In this document: one piece after another, positions 1 through 7,352 of the stretch
Layout of the letters: the number at the start of each line of letters is the position of its first letter
Numbering within the stretch: the first letter of the stretch is position 1
Origin: Akkermansiaceae bacterium
GTDB lineage: Bacteria > Verrucomicrobiota > Verrucomicrobiia > Verrucomicrobiales > Akkermansiaceae
Reading direction: 5' to 3'
Assembly: GCA_903909905.1 (NCBI GenBank)
Contig: CAIVXP010000308.1
Span: 1-22,050, forward strand
Length of the DNA stretch: 22,050 nt
The notes under the pieces: generated by a model
What the model was told of the DNA's origin: nothing
The model's database searches: none
The model's input: the letters and a program-made list of their open reading frames with translations, nothing else
Program-made: the position numbers and the translations under genes

Positions 1-1
1 C

Positions 2-586
2 ATGGACATCGGCGCCTTGAGGCGCATGCTCAAGGAGGGCGATACGGTCAATGGCGCGTACATGGCAATCGATCATGCGCGGTGGGATGATTTCATGCGC
101 GAGCTCAAGGACACGCCGCAGGCGGCGGTGGTGATGGTGAAGCGCGATCAGCTTGCCGCGTTTCGCGAGACGACCGGCCAGAGCATCGGCATCATCCGCA
201 AGTTGTACTTTGTGCTGGCGACGATCGTGGCCTTTGGCGTGGTGTACAACAGCTCGCGCATCGCGCTATCTGAGCGAAGTCGCGAATTGGCGACGCTGCG
301 GGTGGTTGGTTTTCGCCTTTCGGAAGTGCGAGGCGTGTTGGTCGGCGAGCTGGCCTTGCTGGTGTGCATTGCCTTGCCCATTGGCTTGATGTTTGGCCGA
401 GGCCTTGCGCTTTTGATCATGAAATCCTTCAGCACCGAGACCGTGCGGTTGCCGATTCTCATCAGTCCCGCCTCGTATGCCATCGCGGTGATGGTGGTGC
501 TGATTGCGGCGATTTCGTCATTTGCGCTGGTCAGTCGCATGCTTTCCCAACTTGATCTCGTAGGTGTCTTGAAAGCCCGCGACTGA
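2..586 (+). CDS. ABC transporter permease, FtsX/MacB type, C-terminal part (5' end outside window)
   Basis: This is the C-terminal 194 residues of an inner-membrane permease; the reading frame is open to the left edge, so the ATG at 2 is probably an internal Met. Counting from it, hydrophobic segments lie at about residues 66-84, 112-135 and 154-177. The motif SERSRELATLR (90-100) between the first two is typical of the FtsX-like domain shared by MacB and LolC/E-type exporters. Such permeases work with a separate ATPase to drive export of, or extract, substrates at the inner membrane, often together with a periplasmic adaptor. An HlyD-type adaptor gene follows after 26 nt on the same strand, which supports an efflux operon whose ATPase would lie upstream. 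The substrate cannot be told from the sequence. Confidence 0.88.
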   Translation: MDIGALRRMLKEGDTVNGAYMAIDHARWDDFMRELKDTPQAAVVMVKRDQLAAFRETTGQSIGIIRKLYFVLATIVAFGVVYNSSRIALSERSRELATLRVVGFRLSEVRGVLVGELALLVCIALPIGLMFGRGLALLIMKSFSTETVRLPILISPASYAIAVMVVLIAAISSFALVSRMLSQLDLVGVLKARD

Positions 587-612
587 TCGTCCATTCTCAC
601 TGCCAAGCCGAC

Positions 613-1875
613 ATGTCATCCCCTTCATCATCAGATGCGAAATCCGCGGCCCCATGGGCGTCGGGTCCCACGCCCGGCAGCCGGCATTTGCTGCGTCGAT
701 CCCTCCCTTGGTTGGTGCTCGCGTTGTTGGTGTCGCTGGTCGTGTGGGGTTTGTGGCCGAAGCCGGTGATGGTTGAAACCGGAGTGATCGCGCGGTCGCC
801 TTTGACCGTGCGCGTTTCCGAAGAGGGCAAGACGCGCATTCGTAACCGCTATGTGGTGGCGGCACCGGTGGGTGGCATGATGCAACGGGTGGTGATGAGA
901 CCGGGTGATGAAGTGAAGGCCAATGAAACCGTCATCACGCGCATCGTGCCGCAGACCGCGCCGTTGATTGATCCGCGGGCGCGCATCCAAGCGCAGGAGG
1001 CGGTGTCGATGCACAAGGCCAACCGCAAGCGCGCGGTCGAGTCGCAGGCGGCGCTGAAAATTGCGGCGGATCTTGCGGCGGTCGAGCGTGACCGCGCATT
1101 TGCGGTCAAGGAGAAGGGCGCGGTTTCGGCTTTGGACTTGGATCGTGTCGAGGCCGAAGCCACGGCGAAAGCGGCGGAGTTACGCGCGGCGGAGTTTGCT
1201 TTGCAGGTGATCGATCACGAACTCGCGCAGGCATTGGCGGTGCTCGAGCAACCGGCGAGTGGCGCGGCAGATCCCGTAGTGGAGGTTAAATCGCCGGTCA
1301 CCGGCAAGGTGCTGACCGTGATGCAGGAGAGTGAAACGATGATGAATCCGGGTCAGCCGATCATCGAGGTAGGCGACCCTGCGGACATTGAAATCGAGGC
1401 GGAAATTTTGTCGCGCGATGCGGTGACGATTGAAGTAAGCGACGAGGTGCTGATTGAGCAGTGGGGTGGGGCGGATGCCTTGAAGGGCATGGTGCGGCGT
1501 GTCGAACCGGCGGCGTTCACCAAGGTCTCGGCCTTGGGTGTGGAAGAGCAGCGGGTGATTGTGTTGATCGATCTGCAAGCGGCTGATGGCAAGGCCAAGG
1601 CATTGGGCGACCGCTTTCGCGTCGAGGTGCGCGTGGCGGTATGGCATGGCGACGATGTGTTGGTTTCGCCGGCAGGCGCATTGTTTCGCGAGGGAAACCA
1701 GTGGAAATCTTTTGTGATGCGCGATGGCCGGGCGCGTTTGACACCGGTGGAGGTCGGGCATTCCGACGGCAGGTTTTCACAAATCCTTTCAGGTCTCGTA
1801 GTGGGCGATAAGGTGCTGCTGCATCCACCCGACACCGTGGTCGATGGCAGTGCGGTGAGTACCCTCCTGCGGTAG
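613..1875 (+). CDS. HlyD-family periplasmic adaptor (membrane fusion protein) of an ABC efflux system
   Basis: The 420-residue protein has a cytoplasmic N-terminus of about 30 residues, one membrane anchor (about 31-48, ending WGLWPKP), then the adaptor architecture. A first lipoyl-like half begins around TVRVSEEGKTRIRNRY, followed by an Ala/Glu/Arg-rich alpha-helical hairpin (about 130-215). The second lipoyl half contains VKSPVTGKVLTV and is followed by beta-barrel and membrane-proximal regions. Adaptors of this kind link an inner-membrane permease to an outer-membrane channel. It follows the FtsX-type permease directly, so the two are likely co-transcribed. The ATG at 613 has no clear Shine-Dalgarno. 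The TAG stop (1873-1875) lies inside the left end of an intergenic repeat, so the repeat abuts the gene without disturbing the frame. The substrate is unknown. Confidence 0.9.
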   Translation: MSSPSSSDAKSAAPWASGPTPGSRHLLRRSLPWLVLALLVSLVVWGLWPKPVMVETGVIARSPLTVRVSEEGKTRIRNRYVVAAPVGGMMQRVVMRPGDEVKANETVITRIVPQTAPLIDPRARIQAQEAVSMHKANRKRAVESQAALKIAADLAAVERDRAFAVKEKGAVSALDLDRVEAEATAKAAELRAAEFALQVIDHELAQALAVLEQPASGAADPVVEVKSPVTGKVLTVMQESETMMNPGQPIIEVGDPADIEIEAEILSRDAVTIEVSDEVLIEQWGGADALKGMVRRVEPAAFTKVSALGVEEQRVIVLIDLQAADGKAKALGDRFRVEVRVAVWHGDDVLVSPAGALFREGNQWKSFVMRDGRARLTPVEVGHSDGRFSQILSGLVVGDKVLLHPPDTVVDGSAVSTLLR

Positions 1876-1990
1876 GGCGATGCGGCCTCGCAGCGCCGAC
1901 TCTTGGAAGAAAGATTTACCGCAAAGCCGCTAAGGTCGCCAAGGAACGCGGAGAGAGAAGAGTCAGAGTTTATTTGTTATGGGTTATTAG
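1871..1990. repeat. Left copy of a tripartite inverted repeat flanking the PNP gene
   Basis: Three modules lie in order: outer 1871-1916, inner 1921-1962 and tail 1970-1990. Each is matched in reverse complement, in the same outside-to-inside order, by the region 2910-3095 beyond the PNP gene. The inner modules match at 38 of 42 positions and the tails at 18 of 21 by hand alignment. The outer modules are closely similar but need one gap. The core of the inner module includes GGTCGCCAAGGAACGC. The rest of this intergenic region (1991-2115) is low-complexity and TCT-rich, with no convincing gene. From memory, 'CGCCAAGGAACGC'-type repeats are dispersed in many environmental bacterial genomes; that was not checked. 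Confidence 0.85.
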
Positions 1991-2115
1991 GGAAGAGAAT
2001 GAAGAAGCGGTTTCTTTATCTTCTGTATTCTGTCTCGAAGTCTTCTGTCTCCTTCCATCGAAAGGCTCTATCTCTTTGGAGTGGTCATGCGGCGGTGGAT
2101 CATTAGGCTCGGCGC

Positions 2116-2850
2116 ATGATAGGAATGGTATTGGGATCCGGGTTTGGGCCTTTGGCGGATGAGATCGAGGTTGAGTCCGAGTTCACATTTTCCGATGCGG
2201 GCATCCCTGAATCGTTAGTGCCGGGTCATTCGGGAAAATTTTTGCGCGGTCGTCTTGCGGGTGCCGAGGTGTTGGTGATGAAGGGTCGGGTGCATTTGTA
2301 TGAAGGTCACTCCGCGCAGGTGGTAACGGCGGGCGTGAGGTGGATGGCACAGCAAGGCATGAGCGGCTTGGTGCTGACGAATGCCGCGGGCACGCTGAAC
2401 CCGAAGTTTTCACCCGGCGAGTGGATGATGTTGAGTGATCATTTGAATCTGACCTCTGCTTCGCCGCTGGTAGGTGCGGAGTTTGTCGACATGTCGGAGG
2501 CCTATGATGCGGGATGGCGTGCGGCGTTTCGCGAGGCGGCGAATGCATTGGCTATGCCTTTGCATGAAGGTGTGTATGCCGGGTTGCGCGGTCCGCAATT
2601 TGAGACGCCGGCGGAGATCCGCATGCTGCGTGCGATCGGCGCCGATGCGGTGGGCATGAGCACCGTGCTGGAAACGATTCAGGCGCGGGCGCTGGGCTTG
2701 CCGGTCGTCGCGTTTTCGTGCCTCACGAATTGGGCGGCGGGCATTGCCAAAGCGCCGCTCAATCACGAAGAGGTGCTGGAAACCGGCAAGCAGGCAGCCG
2801 GGGCGATGACGAGTTTGTTGAAGGTGGTGATAGGGGTAGAACAGGGTTAG
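2116..2850 (+). CDS. Purine nucleoside phosphorylase, trimeric (PNP/MTAP) family, N-terminally short
   Basis: The enzyme splits purine nucleosides with phosphate into free base and (deoxy)ribose-1-phosphate for purine salvage in the cytoplasm. Diagnostic motifs of the low-mass trimeric family are present: GSGFG near the N-terminus (7-11), GRVHLYEGHS (57-66, phosphate binding), TNAAG (88-92), GLRGPQFETPAEIRML, AVGMSTVLE, and TN at 204-205. The Asn at 205 fits the position that favours 6-oxopurines in this family. At 244 residues the protein is about 25-35 short of the usual 270-280. It begins just before the GSGFG loop and lacks the usual N-terminal helix. An in-frame stop at 2104-2106 rules out a longer start, and no clear ribosome-binding site precedes the ATG. 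It stands alone between inverted repeats. I do not choose between the symbols punA and deoD. Confidence 0.9.
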   Translation: MIGMVLGSGFGPLADEIEVESEFTFSDAGIPESLVPGHSGKFLRGRLAGAEVLVMKGRVHLYEGHSAQVVTAGVRWMAQQGMSGLVLTNAAGTLNPKFSPGEWMMLSDHLNLTSASPLVGAEFVDMSEAYDAGWRAAFREAANALAMPLHEGVYAGLRGPQFETPAEIRMLRAIGADAVGMSTVLETIQARALGLPVVAFSCLTNWAAGIAKAPLNHEEVLETGKQAAGAMTSLLKVVIGVEQG

Positions 2851-2852
2851 AG

Positions 2853-2931
2853 GTTAGTTGTTATGGGTTATTAGGGCTGAAGATGTGGCTTCTTCCACCG
2901 CCCCAGTAACTTATAACCAATAACGAATAAC
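2853..2931. repeat. Imperfect hairpin downstream of PNP built from the repeat tail
   Basis: The arms 2853-2875 and 2909-2931 are complementary at 18 of 23 positions around a 33-nt loop. The first arm contains a 19-nt stretch (2858-2876) that exactly repeats 1974-1992 upstream of the PNP gene. The tail module is therefore present three times around this gene, once upstream and twice downstream in opposite orientations. It begins 2 nt after the PNP stop and could act on the 3' end of the mRNA, but there is no U-tract for a classical terminator. Confidence 0.7.
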
Positions 2932-3095
2932 TCTTCCCTCTCTGCGTTCCTTGGCGACCTTTGCGGCTTTGACTCGTTACACTACGTCCATGCCAACAGG
3001 CTTCGCTAATTTTGATGTTCGCTAATGCTCACAGAGCATTGCGGTGAAAAAATCTTTCTGAAAGAGTCGGGGCCGCGTGGCCGCGTCGCCCTACC
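2910..3095. repeat. Right copy of the tripartite inverted repeat flanking the PNP gene
   Basis: The modules are tail 2910-2930, inner 2931-2972 and outer 3051-3095, all in reverse complement relative to the left copy. The inner and outer modules are separated by a 78-nt insert (2973-3050) that the left copy lacks; there the spacer is only about 4 nt. The insert carries two direct TTCGCTAAT copies (3002-3010 and 3018-3026) and a perfect short hairpin. The outer edge ends at CTACC (3091-3095), the complement of the GGTAG that contains the HlyD stop codon on the left side. Confidence 0.85.
3024..3040. other. Perfect 7-bp hairpin between the PNP and hemW 3' ends
   Basis: AATGCTC, loop ACA, GAGCATT. 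It lies in the convergent intergenic region between the PNP gene (plus) and hemW (minus). Neither strand has a following U-run, so it is at best a weak terminator or mRNA 3' end for either gene. Confidence 0.4.
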
Positions 3096-3110
3096 GGATG
3101 CATGAATTCA

Positions 3111-4205
3111 TCAGATCAGCTCTGCGGCGATGGGGTCGACGAGGGCGCGGCCGCGGCCGACGAGGGTGAGGGTGTCGTGATCGATGTGGGCGAGGCCTTC
3201 GGTGGCAAGAGTGGTGGCGCGTGAGCGGGCGGCGGTGTCGAGTAGGCTCATTGGGATGCCCATGCGGGTGCGTAGACCGAGGGCGATGCGTTCGATGCGG
3301 CGCGACTCGGGGTCGATGTGTTCCGCTTCGCCGAGGGCATGGCCGAGGGTGTTGATTTGTTCGATGTAGCGTGCGGTGTCGGCGATGTTTTTCGAGCGGG
3401 TGTGGCCGATGGTGGTGACCGCCGAAGGGCCGAGGCCGAGGTAGTCTTCGCCTTGCCAGTAGCCGAGGTTGTGTGACGACTGATGCTCGGCTTGGGCGTA
3501 GTTCGATGTTTCGTAATGATCGAATCCGGCGCTGACGAGCAGGTCGTGCGCGAGGTGGAAATGTTCCGCATCGATGTCTTCGTTTTCGCGCATTTCGCCG
3601 CGTTGCAAGGATTCGAAAAATGCCGTGTCTTCTTCGTAGGTGAGATTGTAGGCGGAGATGTGGTGGGGCTTGAGTTCGATGGCGCGGCTGAGGGTCGATT
3701 CCCAATCGGATTTCGATTGCCCGGGGATGGAGAACATCAGGTCGATGTTGATGTGCGGGATGCCTGCGTTGTGAAGGAGTTCGACCGAGCGTGCGGCTTC
3801 GTCGGGAGAGTGTTCTCGTCCGAGGGTTGCGAGAACATGAGGCGCGAATGACTGGATGCCGAGCGAGACACGGGTGACTCCGAGCTCGCGAAACAGCGCG
3901 GCTTTTTTTGCATCGAAGGTGGCGGGGTTGGCTTCGAGCGTGACTTCGTCGAGTTTCGAAAAATCGATGCTTTCCTGCAGTGCTGCAAACAACTGCGTGA
4001 GGTGCGAGGGCGAGAGCATGCTGGGTGTGCCGCCGCCGAGGTAGATGGTGCGTGGGGTTTCGTTCGTCTGCGCGATGCGGTGCTTTATCTCGCGGGTGAG
4101 CGCGTTGATGAAATCACCTACGGAGGATGAGCCCGGCGTGTGTTTGTAAAACGAGCAGTAGGGGCAGATCCGGTGGCAGAACGGAATGTGAAGGTAGAGC
4201 AGCAC
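3111..4205 (-). CDS. hemW: HemW-like radical SAM protein (oxygen-independent coproporphyrinogen III oxidase family)
   Basis: The protein has 364 residues from the chosen GTG. The [4Fe-4S] motif CHRICPYC (Cys10, 14, 17) follows YLHIPF, as in HemW. Then come the SAM-site motif YLGGGTPSML, VSLGIQSF, NIDLMFSIPGQ, HISAYNLTYEEDTAFF and a HemN_C-like region containing NLGYWQGEDYLGLG. HemW proteins are related to coproporphyrinogen dehydrogenase HemN but are thought to act as heme-binding chaperones, and the single CxxxCxxC fits HemW better than true HemN. The frame stays open upstream to an ATG at 4310, but that stretch overlaps panB and reads as Arg/Gln-rich out-of-frame sequence. The GTG at 4205, 8 nt after the panB stop, gives a normal N-terminus and suggests translational coupling with panB. 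Confidence 0.9.
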   Translation of the reverse strand: MLLYLHIPFCHRICPYCSFYKHTPGSSSVGDFINALTREIKHRIAQTNETPRTIYLGGGTPSMLSPSHLTQLFAALQESIDFSKLDEVTLEANPATFDAKKAALFRELGVTRVSLGIQSFAPHVLATLGREHSPDEAARSVELLHNAGIPHINIDLMFSIPGQSKSDWESTLSRAIELKPHHISAYNLTYEEDTAFFESLQRGEMRENEDIDAEHFHLAHDLLVSAGFDHYETSNYAQAEHQSSHNLGYWQGEDYLGLGPSAVTTIGHTRSKNIADTARYIEQINTLGHALGEAEHIDPESRRIERIALGLRTRMGIPMSLLDTAARSRATTLATEGLAHIDHDTLTLVGRGRALVDPIAAELI

Positions 4206-4213
4206 GGGAGGGC

Positions 4214-4981
4214 TCAGCGGTTTTGTACGCGGGCGATGTATTGGCTGGCGGCGTTGCGAATGCTGTTGGCGAGATCCGCCTCGGGCCTCGCGAAGGGCGG
4301 CACAAACCAAGGAAAGGATCCGAGCACATCGGTGATCACAGCGATTTCTCCATCGCAGGTGTGATCGCCGCAGCCGATGCCGATCGTTGGAACCGAGAGT
4401 GAGGCGGTGAGCTCACGGGCGGTGGCGGGAATGACCGATTCGAGAACAATGGCAAACACGCCGGCATCGATCAGCGCTTGGGCGCCTTCGCGGAGGGCAT
4501 CCGATTGCTCGGGGGTTTTGCCTTTTTTGTGATAGCCGCCTTCTTCGATCACGCGTTGTGGCAGCATGCCGAGGTGGCCGACGACCGGGATGCCGGCGGC
4601 GGTGATTGCGCGGACTTTTTCCGCTTGTCGGATGCCGCCTTCGAGTTTCACCGCTTCGGCACCGGCGGCGACGAGTTGGCGTGCGGTGTCGAGTGCCATC
4701 GCGGGCGTGTCGTAGGTGTGGATCGGCAGGTCACCGATGACGAGTGCCTTCGGCTTGGCCCGTGCGACGGCCGCGACATGGTGCAGCATGTGGGCGAGCG
4801 TGACATGAGTCGTGTCGGGAAATCCCAGAACCACCATGCCGAGCGAATCGCCGACGAGGAGGACATCGACGCCCGAATCATCGAGCAGCCGCGCGGTCGG
4901 GTAGTCGTAGGCGGTGAGCGCTGCGATTGGCAGACCGCCTTTGCGGGCACCCAAGTCAGCAGCTTTTTGGTGGTCAGTCAC
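4214..4981 (-). CDS. panB: 3-methyl-2-oxobutanoate hydroxymethyltransferase (ketopantoate hydroxymethyltransferase)
   Basis: The enzyme transfers a hydroxymethyl group from 5,10-methylene-THF to 2-oxoisovalerate to make ketopantoate, the first committed step to pantothenate and CoA. The 255 residues match the family length of about 260. TAYDYPTA (23-30), VGDSLGMV with metal-binding Asp45, GDLPIHTYD, VKLEGG, PVVGHLGMLPQ and the catalytic-Glu region IVLESVIPA follow in the expected order. The start is GTG; no ATG gives a better N-terminus. It lies 14 nt after the terminator of tRNA-Glu on the same strand, so transcription needs read-through or a promoter inside the tRNA region. hemW follows at 8 nt. 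No panC is nearby. Folate-linked metF is in the same window but far away. Confidence 0.95.
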   Translation of the reverse strand: MTDHQKAADLGARKGGLPIAALTAYDYPTARLLDDSGVDVLLVGDSLGMVVLGFPDTTHVTLAHMLHHVAAVARAKPKALVIGDLPIHTYDTPAMALDTARQLVAAGAEAVKLEGGIRQAEKVRAITAAGIPVVGHLGMLPQRVIEEGGYHKKGKTPEQSDALREGAQALIDAGVFAIVLESVIPATARELTASLSVPTIGIGCGDHTCDGEIAVITDVLGSFPWFVPPFARPEADLANSIRNAASQYIARVQNR

Positions 4982-4995
4982 GGTGGTGGTAAAAC

Positions 4996-5022
4996 AAAAA
5001 GCCCCCGCTTGGGGCGGAGGCT
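4996..5022 (-). terminator. Rho-independent terminator after tRNA-Glu
   Basis: Reading the minus strand, a 9-bp stem (5014-5022 with 5000-5008, one G-T pair, loop of five nt) is followed directly by a T-run (TTTTTGTTTT). It starts 8 nt past the encoded CCA of the tRNA and ends 14 nt before the panB GTG start. Confidence 0.85.
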
Positions 5023-5030
5023 ATGCGCAA

Positions 5031-5105
5031 TGGCGACCCGTAAGGGAGTCGAACCCTTCTTGCCAGGATGAAAACCTGGAGTCCTAACCGATAGACGAAC
5101 GGGTC
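5031..5105 (-). tRNA. tRNA-Glu, anticodon UUC
   Basis: The minus strand folds as a full cloverleaf. The 7-bp acceptor stem is GACCCGT with ACGGGTC. The D-arm contains CGGTTAGGA. The anticodon stem CCAGG/CCTGG encloses the loop TTTTCAT (anticodon TTC). The T-arm is AAGGG with loop TTCGACT and CCCTT. The discriminator base is G and CCA is encoded (5031-5033). It is a single gene, terminated just before panB. Confidence 0.97.
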
Positions 5106-5318
5106 ATTGTTCGCGGTGCGGGCGGAAAGGAAACGCCGGAGGTGTTTTTTTGGCAAGGAAATTTTTCCATTCAAAATCATTTTTATCCAAAAATTGACGC
5201 AACGGTCGGTGCCCGCCGTGAGCGGGTTGGTTACCTCACTAAGACACAAATGTCGGCTTGTCATGTGGGGATGGTAAACTAGTGTTGGCGCGCCCTGTCG
5301 GGAACACCATTTGACATC
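5106..5318. other. Divergent intergenic region between tRNA-Glu and the transketolase gene
   Basis: This 213-nt region must carry the promoters of tRNA-Glu (minus) and transketolase (plus). It has a strongly AT-rich block (about 5141-5196) containing the near-palindrome GGAAATTTTTCC (5157-5168), and a small hairpin CCCGC/GCGGG (5212-5226). I could not pick a convincing -35/-10 pair in either direction. Confidence 0.5.
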
Positions 5319-7295
5319 ATGAACACTGCCATTCTTGCCAAAGCCGCCAATGAAGCCCGTGGACTTTCCATGGATGCCGTCCACGCCTGCAACTCCGGTC
5401 ACCTCGGCCTGCCGCTCGGTTGTGCGGAGATCGGCGCGGTGCTTTTCGGTGAGTCCCTGCGCCACTGCCCCGAAGCGCCGAAGTGGCTCAACCGCGACCG
5501 CTTCATTCTCTCGGCTGGTCATGGCTCAATGTTTATCTACGGATGGCTGCACCTCTCCGGCTATGGGGTTTCGCGCAACGATTTGAAAAATTTTCGTCAG
5601 TTGCACTCGATCACTCCGGGGCATCCGGAGTTTCGTGAAACGCCGGGCGTCGAGGCGACCACCGGTCCGCTCGGTCAGGGTGTGGGCAATGCGGTGGGCT
5701 ACGCGATTTCCGGTAAGCGAGCTGCCGCAAGGTTCAACACCGCGAAGCATGTGATTTTTGATCATCACATCGTCGCGCTGATGGGCGACGGATGCCTTCA
5801 GGAAGGTGTGGCCAAGGAAGCGATCGCGTTTGCAGGTCACAATGGCTTGGACAACCTCGTGCTCATCTATGACTCCAATGATGTGACGCTTGATGCGATG
5901 GCTAATGTTTCGCAGAGCGAAAATGCCGAGGCCTATTTCAAATCGCAAAACTGGGACGCGGTGACCATTGACGGTCATGACATAGCGGCGATTGCCACTG
6001 CGGTGGCCAAAGCAAAATCCGACGACAATGGGCGCCCGAAGGTGATCATTGCTAAGACGGTGATCGGTAAGGGCATTCCCGAAGTGGCGGGCACGGCCAA
6101 GGGTCACGGCGAAGGTGGTGCGAAATTCATTGATTCGGCGCGTGCGGGACTGGGTCTGCCGGCGGACGAGCATTTCTATGTTTCTGGCGAGACCGAGGCA
6201 TTTTTCGCCGCGCGTAAGGCGGCGTTAAAGGGTGAGTTTGATGCGTGGCAGTCGGTCTATGAGGCATGGGCCGCGGCAAATCCGGCCTTGGCAGCCGAGT
6301 TGAGCGATTCGCTGGCGCTTGCGGTGCCGACCGATCTGAGTTCGAAAATTCCTGCCTTCGCGCCGGACTACAAGGACGCGACACGTTCGGCGGGAAGCAC
6401 CGTGCTCAATGCTGTGGCCAAGGCCATGCCGCAGGTGATCACCGGCAGTGCGGATCTTTTCGGTTCCACCAAAAACTACATCAAGGAGGGCGGTGATTTT
6501 TCCACCAAGGACGCCTTGGGTCGCAACATCTGGTTTGGCATTCGTGAGCATGCGATGGGCGCGATATGCAATGGCATTGCGTATGACGGATTGTTCCGCG
6601 CGAGTGGTGCGACCTTCCTGGTGTTTGCTGATTACCTTCGCGGCTCGATCCGCCTCGCGGCGTTGGCAGGCTTGCCGGTGACTTACATTTTCACGCACGA
6701 CTCGATCGGTGTCGGCGAGGATGGTCCGACCCACCAACCGGTGGAAACCGTGAGCGGCCTGCGGGTCATTCCGAACCTCGATGTCATTCGTCCGGCCGAT
6801 GCCGAGGAGACCGCTGGAGCTTTTGTCGCGGCGATGTCTCGCACGGATGGTCCGACGGCGCTGATCTTGACGCGCCAGGCCGTGCCGTTGATGAACGAGC
6901 TCTCGGTCGACGCGCGTCGCGACGGAGTGCTGCGCGGTGGCTATGTCGTGAAAAAGGAAAGCGGCAAGCTTGAGACCATTTTGATTTCCTGCGGCTCCGA
7001 GTTGCAGCACGCGATGGCAGCGGCTGCGGAGTTGGGTGATGGGGTGCGCGTGGTTTCGATTCCTTGTTTTGAATTGTTCGACCGCCAGAGCGACGATTAT
7101 CGCGAAAGCGTTTTGCCGCAGGCCTGCACCAAGCGGATCGCGATCGAGGCTGGTGTCAGCGCGCTGTGGTGGAAGTATGTTGGCAGCGCCGGCAAGGTGC
7201 TTGGCATCGACCGCTTCGGCATCAGCGCCCCCGGCGGGGTGGCGATGAAGGAGCTCGGCATGACTAAGGATCATGTGCTCGCGGCGGCCCGCTGA
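5319..7295 (+). CDS. tkt: Transketolase
   Basis: This thiamine-diphosphate enzyme of the pentose phosphate pathway moves two-carbon units between sugar phosphates. The 658 residues match the family length of about 660. Domain order is as expected: a TPP-binding part with [13 protein letters not shown] (59-71), [14 protein letters not shown], the GDG motif (156-158) and its partner Asn187; a pyrimidine domain with GIREHAMGA (catalytic Glu410) and [18 protein letters not shown]; and a C-terminal domain. Several normally invariant spots differ: NSGHLG (25-30) where most family members have NSGHPG, and YDSNDVTLD where YDDNHITID or similar is usual. The ATG at 5319 has no clear ribosome-binding site. 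The gene stands alone, divergent from tRNA-Glu. Core catalytic residues look intact. Confidence 0.96.
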   Translation: MNTAILAKAANEARGLSMDAVHACNSGHLGLPLGCAEIGAVLFGESLRHCPEAPKWLNRDRFILSAGHGSMFIYGWLHLSGYGVSRNDLKNFRQLHSITPGHPEFRETPGVEATTGPLGQGVGNAVGYAISGKRAAARFNTAKHVIFDHHIVALMGDGCLQEGVAKEAIAFAGHNGLDNLVLIYDSNDVTLDAMANVSQSENAEAYFKSQNWDAVTIDGHDIAAIATAVAKAKSDDNGRPKVIIAKTVIGKGIPEVAGTAKGHGEGGAKFIDSARAGLGLPADEHFYVSGETEAFFAARKAALKGEFDAWQSVYEAWAAANPALAAELSDSLALAVPTDLSSKIPAFAPDYKDATRSAGSTVLNAVAKAMPQVITGSADLFGSTKNYIKEGGDFSTKDALGRNIWFGIREHAMGAICNGIAYDGLFRASGATFLVFADYLRGSIRLAALAGLPVTYIFTHDSIGVGEDGPTHQPVETVSGLRVIPNLDVIRPADAEETAGAFVAAMSRTDGPTALILTRQAVPLMNELSVDARRDGVLRGGYVVKKESGKLETILISCGSELQHAMAAAAELGDGVRVVSIPCFELFDRQSDDYRESVLPQACTKRIAIEAGVSALWWKYVGSAGKVLGIDRFGISAPGGVAMKELGMTKDHVLAAAR

Positions 7296-7352
7296 TCTTT
7301 TGAAAATCCATTTGCGGTACGATCATTTATGGTTTTTTGTGTTTTCACAGCT

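Noticed and set aside
1903..2162. Two small open frames (67 and 62 codons) upstream of the PNP gene
   Set aside because: They lie in repeat and TCT-rich low-complexity DNA. The peptide similarity to a frame at 2718-2909 (CYGLLG) comes from the 19-nt direct repeat, not from coding conservation.
2104..3095. Insertion sequence carrying the PNP gene
   Set aside because: There is no transposase, and the flanking repeats are intergenic modules with unequal spacing rather than simple terminal repeats, so I report them as repeats only.
3091..3705. Arg/Pro/His-rich minus-strand open frame inside hemW
   Set aside because: It is an out-of-frame shadow of hemW, with no motif and extreme composition.
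5252..5280. Promoter box TAAACT (5275-5280) ahead of the transketolase gene
   Set aside because: No -35-like hexamer at suitable spacing; the nearest, TTGTCA, is only 11 nt away.
6225..7274. Long minus-strand open frame (349 codons) opposite the transketolase gene
   Set aside because: It mirrors a clearly conserved transketolase frame; the His/Arg/Gln-rich translation is typical of antisense of GC-rich coding DNA.
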